Shown in pieces: positions 31,894 to 64,000 of a DNA stretch of 64,000 bases (positions are counted from its first letter, which is position 1; each line of letters begins with the position of its first letter). The DNA comes from Procambarus clarkii (taxonomy: Eukaryota > Arthropoda > Malacostraca > Decapoda > Cambaridae). The stretch lies in NCBI RefSeq assembly GCF_040958095.1, contig NC_091181.1, positions 27,430,904 through 27,494,903 on the forward strand, given 5' to 3'. Made by a program: the position numbers and the translations under genes. The notes beneath the pieces were generated by a model. That model was not told where the DNA came from and made no database searches. It was given only the letters and a program-made list of their open reading frames with translations.

Positions 31894-33299
31894 TGTTATA
31901 AATATGAAATGTAGAAAATTATTAGATATCCATTAATGATTATTTTATATAATATGAATGGATGATTATTGACAATAGTTACGATGTTATAATTATCTAT
32001 TGTTGATAAAGGTTATAGAAAATAGAGATGGATGGTGAAAAATAGAGATGGATGGTAGTTTTTTTTTTAGCAATATTTAATGTAATTCTTTCGTGATGTA
32101 TGGTGGCATAAGACCCCGAGATATCTATTACAATGTCTATTATGAAATATAACAATATCTAGTAATTATTGATATTATGTGAGGACATATGGGCTTGTAT
32201 GTGGCCCAGCGCTGGAGCCTGTGTGAGCGAGCACAAGACATGTTATGTCCTTCCAGCTCCGAGGACTCATGGGTTGAACGTGTTCAAAACTGGATTAAAA
32301 AAACTGATTATTTAATTGTGAACTATTATTTGAGGGAATACTTAAATATATGCATTTGCCCGGTGAGCCTTCATTTTCTATCAAGCCTTCTTCCAATCAT
32401 TAAGGGTCTACCTTAATGATAATAACCAAAACTGCTTCTGATCGGTGGATGCCGTAAGGTAGCGGGATGATGTACTAACCTCAGCCCGTCCTCACTAACC
32501 TACTGGAAGAGGTGACCACCTACTCACTATGTGAGCTGTGATAATAGTGGAGATATGTATGACCGGAGTGCAGAGTCCTCCAGGATGTGCTGTGAGGCAC
32601 GCCTCCCCCCCCCCCCCCCACCCAGCTCCTCCACTGGAGTGGGAGGATGCAGGTCACGTGTTCACATTACAGCTAAACGTTGCCCTTCTCCTATGTACTC
32701 CTCCATATATGTCATTGCTTCCATTAAGGTTGTCGCAGCGTTACTCAACTATCAACAAGGTCATTTCTTGCTCATGAGTGCTGAAAAAGAGTACGGTATA
32801 AATATTAATATTTACTTTTTAAAGTTTAAATGACTCAGTTTTCAATTTGGCATTCGTTGTGTAAAGCCAGGAAGGTGTGTTGACGCGTGGTGCGACGCAT
32901 CAGTCGCCTGCTGACGACGGTCTTGGTTAATAATACCTATACAGTTAGATGGCAGTGCAGCAAGCTAGCACCCTTCGGTAGTACGGAGTAGTAAGTAAGT
33001 AAGTAATACGGACCATGGTATTCACCGGGCACTCCTCTATAGTTCACCCTGGTGCATAAATTGTCTAGTACCTGGAAGATGGCGGCAGATAATCACGTGT
33101 GCACGATGTGGCACCTTGAGCTACGTCACGCTGCGACTCTGCCAGTCACAGGCGGTTGCGTCACTGAGCCCTGCAGCCATTGGTCACAAATGATGAAATC
33201 CAAACGAGCTTTCTTGAACCTTCCTTACTGCTGTATTTTGTAAATAAATCTCATCAAGTAATTAAAAAACCCTTTATTAATTCTCACAAAATAGATTTT
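31894..33299. other. intergenic DNA upstream of SLC34, unassigned
   Basis: Mostly AT-rich, with a C-run at 32607-32622. From about 33070 it becomes GC-richer, with an AAGATGGCGGC, a TGCGTCACT and an inverted CCAAT (ATTGG) at 33179-33183. These could be upstream regulatory sites of SLC34, but position alone is weak evidence. Confidence 0.35.
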
Positions 33300-33407
33300 T
33301 GTGTTTGTCAACTACACAAACGCTAAAACCTATGACACATTAGAAGGATATTCCAGGGTAAACCGGTATGGTATTGATCTGCGCGGGGTGGGTTGCGGAA
33401 GTAGGCG

Positions 33408-33414
33408 TATAAAG
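33408..33414 (+). promoter_or_regulatory. candidate TATA box of SLC34
   Basis: TATAAAG sits 141 bases before the ATG in a GC-rich stretch, with no other gene nearby. It would place the transcription start near 33440 and give a 5' UTR of about 110 bases. There is no direct evidence of use. Confidence 0.4.
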
Positions 33415-33548
33415 CCGGCGGGCGGGGGCTAAGGCGGCATTTGCAACCACGTGGTACCGTCGAGCGCACACGCTCTGTGATCGAGTCCTTCTCGAGTGCA
33501 CTTTGCACGTGCCCTTCCGAGGGACTTTAGCTTCCCTAGGTTTTGGCA

Positions 33549-55189
<21,641 letters not shown>

Positions 55190-57700
55190 GGTGCCAATAC
55201 CTCCACGACTCACCTGTCGTGGGCGTCCATGATGTTGGAATGTTGATCAAATGCGAATTGTCGTCGTCAGACACTATTTCTCAATTATAAGAATTCGTAA
55301 ATAAATGAATATTATATATTCAAAAAATCTTTGCTAGTAAGCATATGCTCAAATAGATTTTTTTATTTCATTAAAATTTCTATGCACAGACTTTAATCAC
55401 AAAATTCCTACTACTTTATGATAAAAGGTTGTAAAATGCATATATTTTTTCATGAAAGCTGAGAAATCGAGCAACTTTAAAAAAGTTGTCTATATCAAAG
55501 AGGTTGTGACTTGAGTAAGATTCATAGTGGATCATTGGATCTGCAGGCAGTTTGTCGAAGTTTAATAACATCATCCGCACATATGTAACCAATGTGTACC
55601 ATTACAGCAACGTCTTTAAGACCTTATGTAACAATATGTATAGCTGGTGCCAGTGAATAATATAAACGAATATAACCAATATCATATATATTTATATATT
55701 TAGGTAATACATCTAGTCGGTGATTCTTTAAATATCCAGGTGTCGACGAGAGTAAGAAGATGTAGTTTGACAGCCGTCTGCCTCGGGTAGTGTGGTCAGT
55801 AGGTCTACGTTGTGGCTTCCCTCCAGCCAGTAGCCCACCCTTGCTCGTCTCGTACTTCAGATGCTAGATCCTCATCTTTTATTCCTCAGAGCACCACACA
55901 ATTGATCAAATCTTAATCAAGGCATCTCAAAATGTCCTAAAAATATCAGACTTCCACTACGGTCCTTGATGCCGCTTAGAACTATCATGTTCTCATTAAA
56001 ATGCCTGGCAATATCACTTAAAAATATATATATTTTTTAATTTGTCTCTCGTCAACATCTCTAGGCACATTAGTGAGTGATCCCATTATTTGTCCGCATT
56101 TCACAGTTAATACAGCAAACTTCGAATGCCGTACTTAAAAATATAACATCACAGTGCAAATGGACAGATTGACCTACGTAGTTCTTCTGTAAATTGAATT
56201 TATTCACATGATGGACTATCATCCTCAGTCCGAACAAGGCACAGATATCGTCCGTTGTCTGGCTAAGACTACAGATTAATTTCATTATTAATGAAACTCA
56301 ATATCATTTGCTTCCTTACGTAGGTCAAAATTTCATCTGCTCTGACGGAACGTCACGGAAGACTAAAATGGCATCCAATAACTGACGGACACATTGTCAT
56401 CTACTGTCTGAGAAAGATGACGGTGTCATCCATGCATTGTCTAACGAAGTTCATCTACTCTGACGAAAATCACGGCATCATCCAGTATCTGGCGGAGACC
56501 ACAGCACCATTCACTGCCTGATTAAAATCCTTGCATCAACTATTGCCTGAAGAACACATTTTCCACATTCGGTCGAAGACCCCCAACTTCACCCATGCTC
56601 CACGAGGAATCTATACTATCCGTGTGTTGGTGCGAGACCTGGGCGCGTCCCTGGGCGAGAGCACACCGCACCCTTCCCTGCGGCCAGCCCTGCACAAGGG
56701 ACTGCAGGCGTCGACGCTCTCACCTAGGTCACCCCTCAGTAGTCGACATTTCATCTATTAGAAGCTACTCCCTGCCACAACGCTCTAACTTATGCGCAAT
56801 AATGTAAACAATCATTTATATTGTTGTAAATGGATGTAAATATACGTGCGAATGTGGTATTGTTCGTGCGGTGTTATTTTGTGATAACTGAATATAATGT
56901 CACCGGCTCACTTAATTTTTATATTGTATTTATTCGCGAAAGAACAACAGAATAATCTGGCAAAGAAACATATAAGTAGTCCTTATTGAAGGGTTTCCGG
57001 CAGTTCACCTGACACTATAATTAATACAAACTTGTATATTCTCGCTCTAATGTCACAAAATAGAAATTGCAAAACAAATGATTATAATAACTTCAGGAAA
57101 ACAAATTGTTCCACGAAAACAACAGCGACAGTGATTGCTTAACGCGTTTATATATTTTGTTAAATTAATATACAACAGGAGCAAGCTGAGTGACTTCAAG
57201 TGTAATATTTTGTTATTAGAGAACATTTTTGACAGTAGGCTATTTATAGAAAGAATTGTTACATGATCTAGTAACCTTTCATTTCACAAAAAACAATAAT
57301 ACTTTAAATTTTGAGCTGATAACCTAAAATAATGGTTATCATTGATGTATTGGCTACGGCAGGTTAGAGTGCCTCTCCCTGCAGTGTGGAGGCTGTCTCA
57401 TGCTCTCGGTAATTTACTTACACCATGGTCATTCTTCAGGTTTTGTTTAATATTTTTAATTACGATTAATGACTGTCTATGTAGATAAGATCATTATATA
57501 TTTTTATAATAAATATGTGACAATATTATCCTTGTGTTTATTTGATCCATTGACTAGTGGTGCGTACTTGCCAACGCCATCACAAATGTGGTCATAATAA
57601 GTATAAATTTGCCATCGTCGTTCTTCTTGTGTGTTTTTATATGGATAATTTACAGCAGCTGTAATAGCATCTAAATCGTGGGGAAAGTGTAGCCATTAAG
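55190..57700. other. SLC34 3' UTR and unassigned DNA
   Basis: The UTR probably ends soon after AATAAA at 55300-55305; a later AATAAA near 57509 would give a longer form. 56230-56560 has loose tandem units (GACCACAGCACCATTCACTG, TCATCTACTGTCTGAGAAAG). No further gene is seen. Confidence 0.45.
55300..55305 (+). promoter_or_regulatory. polyadenylation signal AATAAA (SLC34)
   Basis: A canonical hexamer 111 bases after the stop codon, in AT-rich sequence. Confidence 0.5.
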
Positions 57701-57709
57701 GGAGTAAGG

Positions 57710-57957
57710 GAGCCGGTCGGCCGAGCGAACAGCACGCTGGACTTGTGATCCTGTGGTCCCGGGTTCAATCCCGGGCGCCGGCGAGAAACAATGGGCAGAG
57801 TTTCTTTCACCCTATGCCCCTGTTACCTAGCATTAAAATAGGTACCTGGGTGTTAGTCAGCTGTCACGGGCTGCTTCCTGGGGGTGGAGGCCTGGTCGAG
57901 GACCGGGCCGCGGGGACACTAAAAAGCCCCGAAATCATCTCAAGATAACTCAAGATT
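57710..57957 (+). mobile_element. tRNA-derived SINE, family A
   Basis: A full-length copy nearly identical to those at 10663 and 43449. The head has B box GGTTCAATCCC and the tail ATCTCAAGATAACTCAAGAT. Confidence 0.9.
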
Positions 57958-58039
57958 ACATTAATACGGTAGATGCACTAACCTTGTTAATAATATATTA
58001 ATAAAGCTCCTGCTGACTCCTTTCACTGACCTTACTTAA

Positions 58040-58910
58040 AATTACATGAATTTACCTGAGAGTCCCTAACACTAGTGGCCTCGACGAGGACAGGAAGCCG
58101 GCGGCTTGTCGAAGGTCCCCCCATTTGCCTTGATGATCCTTTCCAGTTGTACGATAAAAGTTACCAGAGTTTTGGCATTTACGGCTTCGGCAGGTAGGCG
58201 GTTCCATGGGCTTATAACCACTGTGGGTGAAAACGCATTTCCTGTTCTCAGTCCTACACTGTGGCTTCTTGGGCTTGATGCCGTTGCTCCTTGTTTGTGT
58301 TACATCTGACCTTCTGAAAAAAAAATTCCGGATCAACATTCTCCAAATTGTTCAGTATTTTAAGTTTCAATGAGATCCGCCCTGTCATGCCTGGTTTGCA
58401 GTGTTGTTAGCCCTGTTAGTTGTTAGCTCTGAAATGATTTTTGTTGCCCGGTGTTACACTTTCTCTAGAGCAGTTATGTCCTTCTGAAGATGCGGTCTCC
58501 ATGCTTGGATACAGTAATCCAAATGGGGACGCACCAGAGATATATACAATTGATTCACTACATTCTTTTCCTTAAAATCAAAGGTACGCTTGATTATTCC
58601 AAGGATTTGGTTAGCTTTTTTACTTCTGCCCCTACCTGCCATGCAACTTTCATGAGTGGTGGATTTTGACTCCGTAGTCCTTTTCTTCATCAGTCTGCTG
58701 TAATGTAATGATATTAATATAGTAGTCGTGGCGTGGGTTGTTATGCCCTACATGCAGGGTCTATCATTTGTCAAAATTAAAAGGCATTTGCCAGTCTTCT
58801 GACCATTTGTGGAGTTCATGTAGATCTCTTTGTAAGACTTCAATATCATTATCATTTCCCACTTTACCATAAATCTTTATGTCATCTTCAAATTTGATTT
58901 ACATAGCATT
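58040..58910 (-). mobile_element. degenerate LINE, minus strand
   Basis: The minus strand gives IYGKVGNDNDIEVLQ near 58830-58875, then ANQILGIIKRTFDFKEKNVV and SLVRPHLDYCIQAWRPHLQK (58480-58590), the C-terminus, and the common tail signature at its 3' end (inverse of GGCCTCGACGAGGACAGGAA). It lacks the 5' half and has frameshifts. Confidence 0.82.
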
Positions 58911-59189
58911 TCATATTAAATTTTTATTTTGAAGTAAATAATTATAATAAGAAAGAAAAAAGAGACAGAGTACTAAGAAACAAACTAAATGAGTTAAGAA
59001 ACACAGACCAATACAAAGATTCAAAGCAAGGACGACAAGAATGCTCCCCAGTGTGCAGTGCGTTTCTGCCACGCATATTAGTGGCTGTGTATGAATGTAA
59101 AAATACCAATCCTATGTAATCTCACCAACCCATTGTATCTTCTTGCAAATAAATTATTATTATTATTATAGTAATGTACAGAATGCAGG

Positions 59190-59962
59190 AACAATCTCTC
59201 AGCCAATAGGAACAACGTCAGGAGTTTAAATTGCTTCAACACAAACGCCAGAAGCTTAGTATATAAATGGTATACATTGTGTGCATACACTGAGGCTGAA
59301 AATCCCGACATTATTGACACCAGAGAAACATGGGGACGAGAAGACGTAATTAAAGGGGAATTTCATCTTCCAGGACACCATCCACCATACAGACAGGACA
59401 GAACAATAAGAGCAGGTGGTGTAATACTATATGTAAAACACTTTCTCATAAACGCCAAAACTCTGATGGGTTTTAAAATACAGATAGAAAAGATCATTGG
59501 GTAAATGAGGGAGGGGGGGGGGGGACTTTGACAAGCCGCAAGCTTCCTGTCCTCGTCGAAGACACTAGTATTAGTGGCCCTCAGGTAATTTCAGGTAAAA
59601 GAGGACTTGACTGTAACTAGCAATTAATATGGAATTGAACACCAAGGGATTGGGTAAATGTAACATCAGAGGCAGATGGAGAACAATTTATTGACCTGGT
59701 ACAGGACTTCTTTCTAACACAACATGTGACGAGCCCACACGAGGTATGGCATGGAGGCATCAGGGGAAAATTTAAAAAAGGTCATAGCTGAAATCGTCCA
59801 AAAATATGTGCCAAGAAGGGGGAGTGAAAAAGAGAGGGAACTAGATGGATAATATAGGTAATAATTAAGCAGAACCTCTAAAGAAGGTATAAATCCACAA
59901 TGAACAACAGATTGTGAGATATATAGAAGGGCACTAAACTCAGCAACCCAGGAAATCAGATC
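59190..59962 (+). mobile_element. LINE endonuclease part with a nested LINE 3' end
   Basis: The plus strand gives an endonuclease start: TNARSL-like piece, then ENPDIIDTRETWGREDVIKG and RAGGVILYVK (59277-59436). A 3' end of the common family (KTLMGFKIQIEKIIG, then the tail signature) is inserted at about 59437-59598. Further pieces of the host LINE (DGEQFIDLVQDFFLTQHV near 59675-59730) resume after it. Confidence 0.7.
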
Positions 59963-60160
59963 AGCCAAGAGAAACTGCTCCATTTCCATCTTCACCGATG
60001 GGTCTAAATCTGCAGACGGTGTAGGCTACTCTGTTGTTCCTGACCACACCTATATATGTCGCCTGCCTCTGGAGACTAGCATCTTCATGGCAGAACTTTA
60101 TGCTATTCTCTATGCTCTTCGTCTACTGCTTTATCGTTGTCAACCACTAAGTGTTGCTTG
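59963..60160 (+). mobile_element. LINE RNase H fragment, plus strand
   Basis: SISIFTDGSKSADGVGYSVV then ETSIFMAELYAILYALRLLL contains the first catalytic Asp (TDGSK) and the Glu (AELYA) of RNase HI, as found in I-like LINEs. It is cut off abruptly at both ends. Confidence 0.8.
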
Positions 60161-60164
60161 TTTC

Positions 60165-61505
60165 TGTTTTACTTGGGCGGAGTATGAGTATTTATGACTC
60201 GTATGGTCGCTTCAGTAAGATTTTGTCCCACGTGTTTAACAACTTCTTCTGCTTTGTTGAATCTAGGTTGAAATCTCAATGGGTTTGTAACTGTGCACTG
60301 TGTTAGATAATGTTCCAGTGGTCTGTCGGGCATTTCTCCACAGTGCTGACATTTCCTCTCATCTTCCGGAACCTGTAAGCCTATTTCCCATGCGCATGGG
60401 TATCCAAGCCTGATGCTATGTAAGTATACTTCTGTTGCTCTACTGCTCCCTTTCATCAAACTAAGTGGTTCGTTAGTTGGTTGAATTCTTGTGCCAACCC
60501 GTAGATCCTGATGTTGCAACTGCTGTGCTGTAGTCACTGTACATCTTTTGCATTGCTGTTTCTAATTACTTTCTTAATCTGTGATAGACTCTGTGGTATA
60601 TAAATGTCTACATTTCTTCTCTTGCAAGTTTTGCAGCTTCGTCTGCAATGTCATTTCCTATTATTCTCACATGACTTGGCACCCAGTTGATAAGTACCCG
60701 TCGGCCTTGTCGTTTGAGTGTTTGCATTAATGATATGACATTTGTGATCAGATGGATGTTATCACATATGTGTTCTTGTTGCAAGGTTTCAATGGCAGTT
60801 CTCGAATCCGTATGTATGACAACATGTTGTCGGTGTTCAGCAAGTTTGGAACATGTCGGCATGTTCCAAAGCCTTTTGAATGGCTAGCATCTCTGTTAAG
60901 TCGAACACCCATTTGAGAGTCTCCAACTATTTACAGTTTCCTGCTTTAACTGCAGCTCCGGTTTCTTGTCTTTGCTGATCTACTGATCCATCTGTGAAGT
61001 ATGTGAAGCTGTCGGATGCCAAGTTTGCTTCTATATGCATCTGTGCAATATTACGTAGCAGATGAGGATTTGTTTGGTTCTTTTTTCCTTCAAGAACCAT
61101 AATCTTAAAGTCTGCTGGCAGAGATTCCCAAAGGGCTTGCATAACAAAGTCTGCATGTATTTCGTCGACACCCCTCTCAGTGATTGTGTTTGTTATATCG
61201 AATGTATTGATGGTTCAAGTTCAAGTTCAAGTATGTTTACTGAGACAAGAAAGAAATACATCTCAAAGGGATAGAGTAGCTTAGGCTATTTCTACCCCCC
61301 TTGTATTGATGGTGTTTATCGCACAATGGGTCCACCTGTTGCTATTGGAGGTTCTGTCCAGAGTTAGTGCTCCATTGATTATATCTTTAAGTGAACCGAT
61401 TCTAGGTCTAGTCAATATCTTGGTCAGCATGCATGCAGCAATCCCTTTTACCCTTATTTCAATCGACGTTAGTTTGGTTTCTAGTCTTAAGTTCAGTTAC
61501 GCTGT
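60165..61505 (-). mobile_element. I-like LINE, RNase H and C-terminal part, minus strand
   Basis: On the minus strand in order: thumb region near 61314-61500 (GIAACMLTKILTRPRIGSLK), ALWESLPADFKIMVLEGKKN, RNase H with FTDGSVD, HTDSRTAIETLQ and INWVPSHVRIIGNDIADEAA, and a C-terminal zinc-type motif CQHCGEMPDRPLEHYLTQC near 60290-60345. One or two frameshifts separate the pieces (for example around 60865-60925). A short element with a 12-bp target duplication lies inside (61215-61301). Confidence 0.85.
61215..61301 (-). mobile_element. 87-bp retroposed insertion with 12-bp target duplication
   Basis: TGTATTGATGGT occurs at 61203-61214 and again at 61302-61313. Between them lies a block whose minus-strand 3' end is (TTGAAC)n. 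The host LINE reading continues on both sides, so the insertion is later. It is a short 5'-truncated retroposon end. Confidence 0.88.
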
Positions 61506-61739
61506 TGTGCGTAAAGGTTGAGAGCTGTGTGTGAGAGCTACAACGCTCTCCCACATACAGAAAAATAGAACATAAAACGCTCTCCCACAAAAAAAAAAAA
61601 AAAATAGTTTTTTCTACTTCAGTTAAATTTTTGTTTTTGATCTCATTAGTTTTAAGTCTTAGTTTTAAAGTTTATTTTGTCCACATCATGCAGGAAACGC
61701 TGTGCGTATTAGTGGCTTTAGACATACATAGTATATACA
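61506..61739. other. unassigned spacer with retroposon tail scrap
   Basis: An A-run at 61589-61604 and AAACGCTGTGCGTATTAGTG near 61694, shared with the tail repeat at 30690. Nothing else is seen. Confidence 0.45.
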
Positions 61740-61918
61740 ATCATTATGGATTTCCATTTAACCGCCTACCTGCCGAAGCTGTAAATGTACTCTACGGAAC
61801 TTTCAAATCCAGCTTGAAAATAATCCTGACAAATGGGGAGACCTTTGACAAGCTGGCGGCTTCCTGTCCTCGTCGAGGCCACTAGATTGTTAGTGGCCGT
61901 CAGGTAAATTCAGATAAA
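61740..61918 (+). mobile_element. LINE 3' end, plus strand (first of tandem pair)
   Basis: FNRLPAEAVNVLYGTFKSSL, then the tail signature CGGCTTCCTGTCCTCGTCGA and CAGGTAAATTCAG. Confidence 0.82.
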
Positions 61919-62095
61919 CGCATGGAACCGTCTACCTGATGAAACCGTAAATACTAAAGCACTGCTGAACTTTAAGATCACTTCGATAAAATCATCAGAA
62001 GTGGTGGAACATTTGAGAAGCCGCCGGCTTCCTGTCCTCGTCGAAGCCACAAGAGAGACAGTGGCCCCTTGGTTATGATAAAAATCCCCAATACC
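61919..62095 (+). mobile_element. LINE 3' end, plus strand (second of tandem pair)
   Basis: A second end of the same family starts directly after the tail of the first (GCATGGAACCGTCTACCTGA) and ends with CCGGCTTCCTGTCCTCGTCG. The minus strand shows the mirror opening 61910-62098. Confidence 0.8.
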
Positions 62096-62759
62096 CAACG
62101 TAAGATCCCTTATAATTAAAAGTAAACGTTTATTACATTTTGTGGGGTGGTCCTTAGTTCCTGGGAGAGAGGAGACGCTGGGGCGGACCTGTACACTGCT
62201 CGATCTCTGCTGGCCATAATCACACTGCTCAGCTTAATTTTACGTCTGACGCTAGTTTAGGTTGCGCAAATCCAAATCTGGCCATGTAAATTTAGACCTA
62301 TGTCAAAAAGTGTTTGTACCGTGGTGTGTTAGAGGTTAGTGAACGGTGGTGGTAGCGGCGGCAACAGCTGCTTCACGCAGCCACTCACCTGCATGTGTGG
62401 CCGCTCCCCTCAACACCAGCCCTCACTCATGCTAGATGCTCACAAGTAACTCTCAAAGGTAACGCCACGAATTTGGGAAGCGAGTGAACTGCGAGAGTGG
62501 TGCTTCCACCCGAGTGGCACCATTCCTGAGCAGGTAACAAAGGTGTACAAGGTATACCTCCCCGCCTCCCACTTCCCAGTTGTTCACCAGTGATTTTTCA
62601 TCATGTTTGAAGAAACATGGGTAATGAATATTTATTTTCGTAGCAGTGGATGATGTTAAAGTTACAGCCAATCAAGTTAGTTACTTTGGATTGGCCAGTA
62701 ACTGGCAAAGTAAATTTACCTGAATTTACCTAATTTGTTATTTACTCATTATCTGCTGA
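62096..62759. other. unassigned, GC-richer DNA
   Basis: A GC-richer stretch near 62330-62620 (GGTGGTAGCGGCGGCAACAG) has no open frame or signal that I can name. Confidence 0.4.
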
Positions 62760-63285
62760 TGTAGACCTGACCAGGTTTACAGACCAAATGTAAACTGTCA
62801 CCAAAATTATTCACGCACACTCCATCACTATGTGATGGAGTGCGAAAAGACATGTGAATTCAGAGACAATTCTATAATAAATGTTCCAGAGATGTGTAAA
62901 TATTTCATTCAAAATGATCTGCTACCAGAAATCTTAGCCAAATATCCCCAGTTTGCAAACTGTAGGTAGTAACTAAGTGACTGTAACCTATCCACTGCTG
63001 CCCACTGGATGGGGGGCGGTGTGCAGGACAAACATATCAATTGTGACACTAGCTCTCCATATATGTCAGTTGCTTAAATTAGAAACTTTAATTGTGGTCG
63101 ATCGAATCCCATTGATGATGCGACGATGTGTATTTAATTTTGTAACTAGCTCATCTAGATTGTAACTTGCTTAGTAAATGAATTGTCGGGTTCAGTCCCT
63201 GAGCCCATTATGTGCCTCTGTAACCCTTTCCACTACCGCCCACAGGATGGGTATGGGGTGCGTAATAAATGAACTAAGCTAAACT
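62760..63285 (+). mobile_element. I-like LINE C-terminus and 3' end
   Basis: The plus strand gives SLHHYVMECEKTCEFRDN then MCKYFIQNDLLPEILAKYPQ (62820-62955), the end of an I-like LINE protein, and then the 3' end shared with 9045-9205. Confidence 0.72.
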
Positions 63286-63289
63286 TTAT

Positions 63290-63472
63290 TTACTTGGCCA
63301 CTATCTCCCTAGTGGTCTCGACTTCTATCGGGATTTTAAAATGAAGTAATATCATGGTGGTTCCATGGGTTTATTACCATATGGGTGAAAACAATGCATC
63401 TGTTTTCTGCTCTACATTGTGGCTTGATGAGCATGTAGTTGTTGCCCATTGTATACATTACATTTGACCTTT
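63290..63472 (-). mobile_element. LINE 3' end, minus strand, interrupted
   Basis: The inverse of the common family end (tail signature decayed). It is broken off within the inverse of the KVKC.. stretch (TTTGACCTTTT) where a second copy begins. Confidence 0.65.
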
Positions 63473-63474
63473 TA

Positions 63475-64000
63475 CCTGAATATACCTGAGGGGCCACTAT
63501 CTCTCTAGTGGTTTCGACGAGAGCAGGAAGCTGGCAACTTGTCAGAGGTCCCTTCCATTTGTCCTAAGGGTGATGATTTTATCAAGCTGTATTTTGAAAT
63601 TCTGCAGTGTTTTGGCATTTACAGCATCAGTCGGTAGGCTGTTTTGTTAATTTATAACGTTGTGGGTGAATAAACGTCTCATGTTTTCTGTCCTATGTTT
63701 TGGCACCTTGTTCAAGCTTCATTTGACCTTTTGAAGAAGTTGTCTTAATTACGTATCCTCCAAATTGTTCAATAGTTTAAAAGTTTCGATGAGATCCGCC
63801 CTGTCATGTCTGGTTTGCAATGTTGTTAGCCCTGAGGGCCCTCAATTGTTCCTGGTATGAGAGTCAACTTAGTCCTGGAATTATTTTTTGGCCCGGTGTT
63901 GAACTTACTCCAAAGCAGATACAGTGTGTCTTTCTGAAGATGGGGTCTCCATGCCTGGATACAATAATCCAAGTGCATGTCTTTGGTGCATGCACCAAAG
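63475..64000 (-). mobile_element. LINE 3' end, minus strand, runs off the window
   Basis: Begins at its tail (ACCTGAATATACCTGAGGGG), then the inverse of the signature and the reverse-transcriptase C-terminus (inverse of GLTTLQTRH-like and LDYCIQAW-like parts near 63800-63980). Confidence 0.8.

Noticed and set aside
60169-60537. 122-codon minus ORF as a host zinc protein
   Set aside because: The Cys/His motif and its neighbouring RNase H pieces show it is the C-terminal end of an I-like LINE.

Overview
The window looks like nuclear DNA of a decapod crustacean, probably a crayfish-like animal (inference). Exons are short and split by GT-AG introns, (TA)n, (TG)n and (AC)n tracts are very long, many stretches carry the arthropod telomere word TTAGG, and the repeats (tRNA-headed SINEs, LINE 3' ends, a Penelope-like element, DIRS fossils, Tigger/pogo and MITEs) are of the kind that fill decapod genomes. 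Nothing prokaryotic, no CRISPR array and no free-standing tRNA or rRNA gene was seen.

Three host genes are supported, all on the + strand. (1) The end of an unidentified gene: a piece at 1-34, a terminal exon at 3902-3995 with an acidic tail, and a 3' UTR to about 4580. (2) A complete PSMD13 (26S proteasome lid subunit Rpn9), eight exons from 9693 to 22808, 380 residues. (3) A complete SLC34 type II sodium-phosphate cotransporter, nine exons from 33549 to 55189, 640 residues, with both QSSS motifs and the Ala/Ala/Asp motif that marks electrogenic members. All splice junctions keep frame. The genes share no pathway; one is housekeeping protein turnover and the other epithelial phosphate uptake.

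Layout: 35-3901, intron with a DIRS-like fossil; 4600-9590, LINE pieces, a MITE and AT-rich DNA; 9600-23150, PSMD13, whose introns hold SINEs, LINEs, a second DIRS-like fossil and a Tigger element carrying a 29-bp minisatellite; 23150-33300, intergenic DNA with a Penelope-like fragment, two TTAGG-bearing MITEs embedded in TA arrays and a 195-bp palindrome; 33300-55310, SLC34, including a 13.6-kb second intron full of satellites and SINEs, a 45-bp minisatellite with nine perfect CRE words (intron 4), and a 1.4-kb fold-back element (intron 8); 55310-57700, mostly unassigned; 57700-64000, dense nested LINEs.

The most notable signals are structural: the CRE minisatellite, the fold-back element, the three TTAGG MITEs, the minisatellite-bearing Tigger, and several near-perfect hairpins. 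I found no convincing new multi-gene system.
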